From Anaerolineales bacterium (GTDB taxonomy: Bacteria > Chloroflexota > Anaerolineae > Anaerolineales > Villigracilaceae): a stretch of 42,380 bases of DNA. Each line of letters begins with the position of its first letter. The stretch's first letter is position 1. The notes under the pieces were generated by a model. That model saw only the letters and a list, made by a program, of their open reading frames with translations, was not told the DNA's origin and did no database searches. The DNA lies in NCBI GenBank assembly GCA_016932715.1, contig JAFGCG010000149.1, positions 1 to 42,380 of the forward strand, written 5' to 3'. This document shows positions 41,072 to 42,380 of the stretch, piece after piece. A program made the position numbers and the translations under genes.

Positions 41072-41268
41072 TGATCATAGCCCCCGAAAAGCCTTCGAGG
41101 GGAAGGCCTGCTGGTGCGTTGCCGGATAGGGGGCAGATTACGCGGCACGGCACGGCCCGGCGCGGCCTGGCATGGCATGGCATGGCTCGGCTGGGCGGGG
41201 CAAGGGGACCAATGGTCCAGGTAATACGTATCGATAAGCAAGCGCATCCTGGAGGCCGACCTGTATGA
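41071..41268 (+). CDS. Doubtful ORF over the second RNA element and the 5-bp array
   Basis: A 65-codon frame begins at TAATG with the previous stop and ends ATGA with the next start, the arrangement of a coupled gene. The product (MIIAPEKPSRGRPAGALPDR ... HGTARRGLAWHGMARLGGAR) is dictated by the structured element and the pentamer array. PAGALPDRG can also be read in copy 1 of the element after a GTG. I give low weight to protein function. Confidence 0.25.
   Translation: MIIAPEKPSRGRPAGALPDRGQITRHGTARRGLAWHGMARLGGARGPMVQVIRIDKQAHPGGRPV
41079..41135 (+). ncRNA. Structured RNA-like element, copy 2
   Basis: Outer stem GCCCCC (41080-41085) / GGGGGC (41129-41134), one C-G pair longer than copy 1. 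The 5' block CCCCGAAAAG....CGAGGGGAA has 19 of 23 bases as in copy 1; the 3' block around GTGCGTTGCCGGATA has 25 of 26. The middle here is a short stem GCCTTC-GAGGG-GAAGGC. The 3' hairpin is CTGG/CCGG here and CCGG/CCGG in copy 1, a change that keeps pairing through G-U. Confidence 0.55.
41143..41202 (+). repeat. 5-bp tandem array (12 units)
   Basis: Twelve consecutive pentamers of the form [C/T/G]GGC[A/C/G/T]: CGGCA twice, CGGCC, CGGCG, CGGCC, TGGCA three times, TGGCT, CGGCT, GGGCG, GGGCA. It starts 8 nt after RNA element 2 and ends near a small palindrome GGACC-AAT-GGTCC (41206-41218). Candidate uses are protein-binding iterons near the replication genes or a simple slipped-strand array. 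Confidence 0.85.
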
Positions 41269-41462
41269 AAACGATTGATCTGAAATGCGCACGATGCAAT
41301 GTATTGGACGAGGATTTGCTCCGACTAGTCGGCAAGTTGATCACCCTGAAAGCCATGCGCTGGAAAGGCTCCATCGAGCTGCGTTTGGATGGCTCCGGAC
41401 AGATCGCCTCCGCCAACTACAAAGAATATGAAGAATTTCCCCGCTTGACAAAGCCCGGGTAA
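41265..41462 (+). CDS. Small protein upstream of the late promoter
   Basis: A 65-residue protein (MKTIDLKCARCNVLDEDLLR, LVGKLITLKAMRWKGSIELR, then SANYKEYEEFPRLTKPG). One CxxC pair is present and the rest is basic strands and helix. It has GGAGG 9 nt before the ATG. Its 3' end contains the -35 of the candidate late promoter, the place where lambdoid phages carry an antiterminator. A Q-like role is a hypothesis from position only; it is far smaller than lambda Q. Confidence 0.5.
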   Translation: MKTIDLKCARCNVLDEDLLRLVGKLITLKAMRWKGSIELRLDGSGQIASANYKEYEEFPRLTKPG

Positions 41463-41481
41463 TTGTGGTAGGTAATGTTCG
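41445..41481 (+). promoter_or_regulatory. Candidate late promoter
   Basis: Perfect -35 TTGACA (41445-41450), 18-nt spacer, -10 TAGGTA (41469-41474) continuing ATG. The -10 resembles the TAGGTT of the Cro-side promoter. It is the best sigma-70-type match I noticed and points at the packaging genes. Expected start of transcription is about 41481. Confidence 0.6.
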
Positions 41482-41495
41482 AGCCCACTCGTACC

Positions 41496-41528
41496 AACGG
41501 CGGCCCGTGAGGTCGCCGTTTCTGTTTT
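41496..41528 (+). terminator. Intrinsic terminator just after the candidate late promoter
   Basis: Stem AACGGCGGCC / GGTCGCCGTT (10 pairs including one G-T) with loop CGTGA, followed by TCTGTTTTAG. Transcripts from the promoter at 41445 would end after about 50 nt unless antiterminated. The remaining 100 bp to the next ATG holds further small inverted repeats (CCGT/ACGG near 41534). Confidence 0.75.
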
Positions 41529-41631
41529 AGCCTCCGTCGGCAAACGGACGGCGACCCCACCTGAAAACTTAATCCGGTTTCGCAGGGCACCGAACCCAAG
41601 CCTGCTTCGCCAAAGAGCGGTTACAGGATAA

Positions 41632-41925
41632 ATGCGCAACGCCATCGAAATACTCAATCCCTTACCCGGCGGTCTGAAGAGGACCTCCACCGATAGGGCC
41701 CAGAGCTTCGTGCGCCGCGGCCTTGCTGTCATGGAAGGCGCCAAGTTGCGCTTCCTTGATGCGGTACAGCGCGCCCGCTCAGAGGAAGAGGAGTTTCAAC
41801 GCAATCGCGGAGGCATCATCTACTGGAACGGCACCCGCAGCCATTACGTCGAGGGCCGCGATACCGCCATGTACCCGCCGGGCTGTAACGTGGCCTTCAA
41901 ACCCCCTGATTGGATTCGCATATGA
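41632..41925 (+). CDS. Conserved phage hypothetical protein before terminase
   Basis: A 97-residue protein, NPLPGGLKRTSTDRAQSFVR, RGLAVMEGAKLRFLDAVQRA, then IIYWNGTRSHYVEGRDTAMY and PPGCNVAFK. The LPGGLKRT..RA..FVRRGLAV motif with the terminal beta part recurs in phage genomes just before packaging genes. Function unknown. Ribosome site ACAGGA lies close to the ATG. Confidence 0.6.
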   Translation: MRNAIEILNPLPGGLKRTSTDRAQSFVRRGLAVMEGAKLRFLDAVQRARSEEEEFQRNRGGIIYWNGTRSHYVEGRDTAMYPPGCNVAFKPPDWIRI

Positions 41926-41973
41926 AGGATCGGCCCAAGCCTCTCTGATGCCATACGCGAGCCTGGTGAATAA

Positions 41974-42123
41974 ATGAAAGTGGCACAAACACCTGGATTA
42001 TTGCTGTTGGGGGGGCTTTGGGTCCTTCCGGAAGGGGAACCGATCGAGGGTAAGGTGATGGCACATTTTGCCCAGCTATGGGCTGGCAACCGGGGATTGC
42101 CAGGGGTTGCCGATGCGAGCTAA
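41974..42123 (+). CDS. Very small ORF overlapping the terS start
   Basis: A 49-codon frame (MKVAQTPGLLLLGGLWVLPE, then GEPIEGKVMAHFAQLWAGNR) overlaps terS by 11 nt in another frame. No strong ribosome site. It may serve for translational coupling to terS. Low confidence; the gap 41926-41973 holds nothing. Confidence 0.35.
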   Translation: MKVAQTPGLLLLGGLWVLPEGEPIEGKVMAHFAQLWAGNRGLPGVADAS

Positions 42124-42380
42124 GAGCATCCGCGCCCTGGCGCGCGCCCTAGGCTGTAGTCACACGGCTCTACAGAAACACGAAACGAAAAAGGGCAAGC
42201 TGCCCATCGAGTCGGACGGCAGTTATGACGTGGAAAAATGCCGCTGTGTAATATCGGCGAAGGCAGATGTTGTGCAGCCCAGTCAGGCCGGGCAGAGGCG
42301 GTCACCGGCATCACACAATTTTCAGGGTGGTGGCTCTAAATCCTATGAAGCTTATAACCAAGCTCGCACCGTCAAAGAAG
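42113..42380 (+). CDS. terS: Terminase small subunit, 5' part
   Basis: The N-terminus (MRAKSIRALARALGCSHTAL) is a helix-turn-helix of the Nu1 type: an RALARALG helix, then CSHTALQKH as the recognition helix. In that family the domain binds the packaging site. The ATG at 42113 has an AGGGG ribosome site about 8 nt upstream and overlaps the end of the small ORF at 41974. Codons run unbroken into the terminal repeat and continue at base 1 of the window. Confidence 0.85.
   Translation, partial: MRAKSIRALARALGCSHTALQKHETKKGKLPIESDGSYDVEKCRCVISAKADVVQPSQAGQRRSPASHNFQGGGSKSYEAYNQARTVKE
42294..42380. repeat. Terminal direct repeat, right copy
   Basis: Exact second copy of bases 1-87. Removing it gives a circle of 42,293 bp. 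A length of 87 would suit a de Bruijn assembler overlap (inference). Confidence 0.95.

Noticed and set aside
1..42380. Diversity-generating retroelement or retron
   Set aside because: No reverse transcriptase ORF was found on either strand.
1..42380. Insertion sequence or transposase
   Set aside because: No transposase-like ORF; the only recombinase is the integrase, and the nucleases are not flanked by inverted repeats that I could see.

Overview
The window is a complete circular temperate phage genome, opened inside the small terminase gene. The last 87 bases repeat the first 87 exactly, so the unique genome is about 42,293 bp. No bacterial flanking genes are present. Gene content is that of a tailed siphovirus (Caudoviricetes): GpA-type large terminase, lambda-type portal, a fused protease/capsid protein, a frameshifted tail assembly chaperone, a tape measure of 1076 residues and no sheath gene. 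The M15 endolysin, a lipoprotein and a signal-peptide protein fit a Gram-negative host, but the host genus cannot be read from the sequence. The only host tag is the 3' part of a tRNA-Leu (anticodon TAA) next to the integrase, the probable attachment site.

Layout. Late genes run rightward from the packaging genes (41974 through the junction to 2302). Head genes follow (2314-7983), then tail genes (7976-20240), then a lysis and accessory block (20240-28469) with an endolysin, a holin-like protein, a 915-residue repeat protein and several small exported or zinc-binding proteins. A FliA-like sigma factor ends this arm at 28968. Leftward genes 29665-28958 encode a repressor and two small proteins. 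A 95-bp control region (29666-29760) separates them from a Cro-like gene that starts the rightward early arm. That arm carries a nuclease-like protein with a helix-turn-helix, a PD-(D/E)XK exonuclease with two recombination-type partners, many small overlapping genes, a DUF6745-like protein with a 12-bp tandem array, a structured non-coding stretch of about 400 bp, zinc-ribbon proteins, a GIY-YIG chimera, two helix-turn-helix proteins, the tyrosine integrase, attP and two replication proteins.

How it works together. The repressor/Cro switch would choose lysogeny or early expression; integrase and attP provide integration; the initiator-like and DUF6475-like proteins provide replication. Just upstream of the packaging genes, a promoter with a perfect -35 (41445) is followed within about 50 nt by a strong intrinsic terminator (41496-41525), like the lambda pR'-tR' late switch.

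Most unusual features: (1) two dispersed copies of a structured RNA-like element (34257, 41079); (2) a long two-unit structured non-coding region (35705-36106); (3) three tandem arrays of period 12, 7 and 5 in the early arm, the 7-bp one inside the initiator gene; (4) a -1 frameshift site A AAT TTT directly before the chaperone stop; (5) a GIY-YIG nuclease fused to an integrase-type N-terminus beside the real integrase; (6) two GC-rich stem-loops before the holin-like gene.
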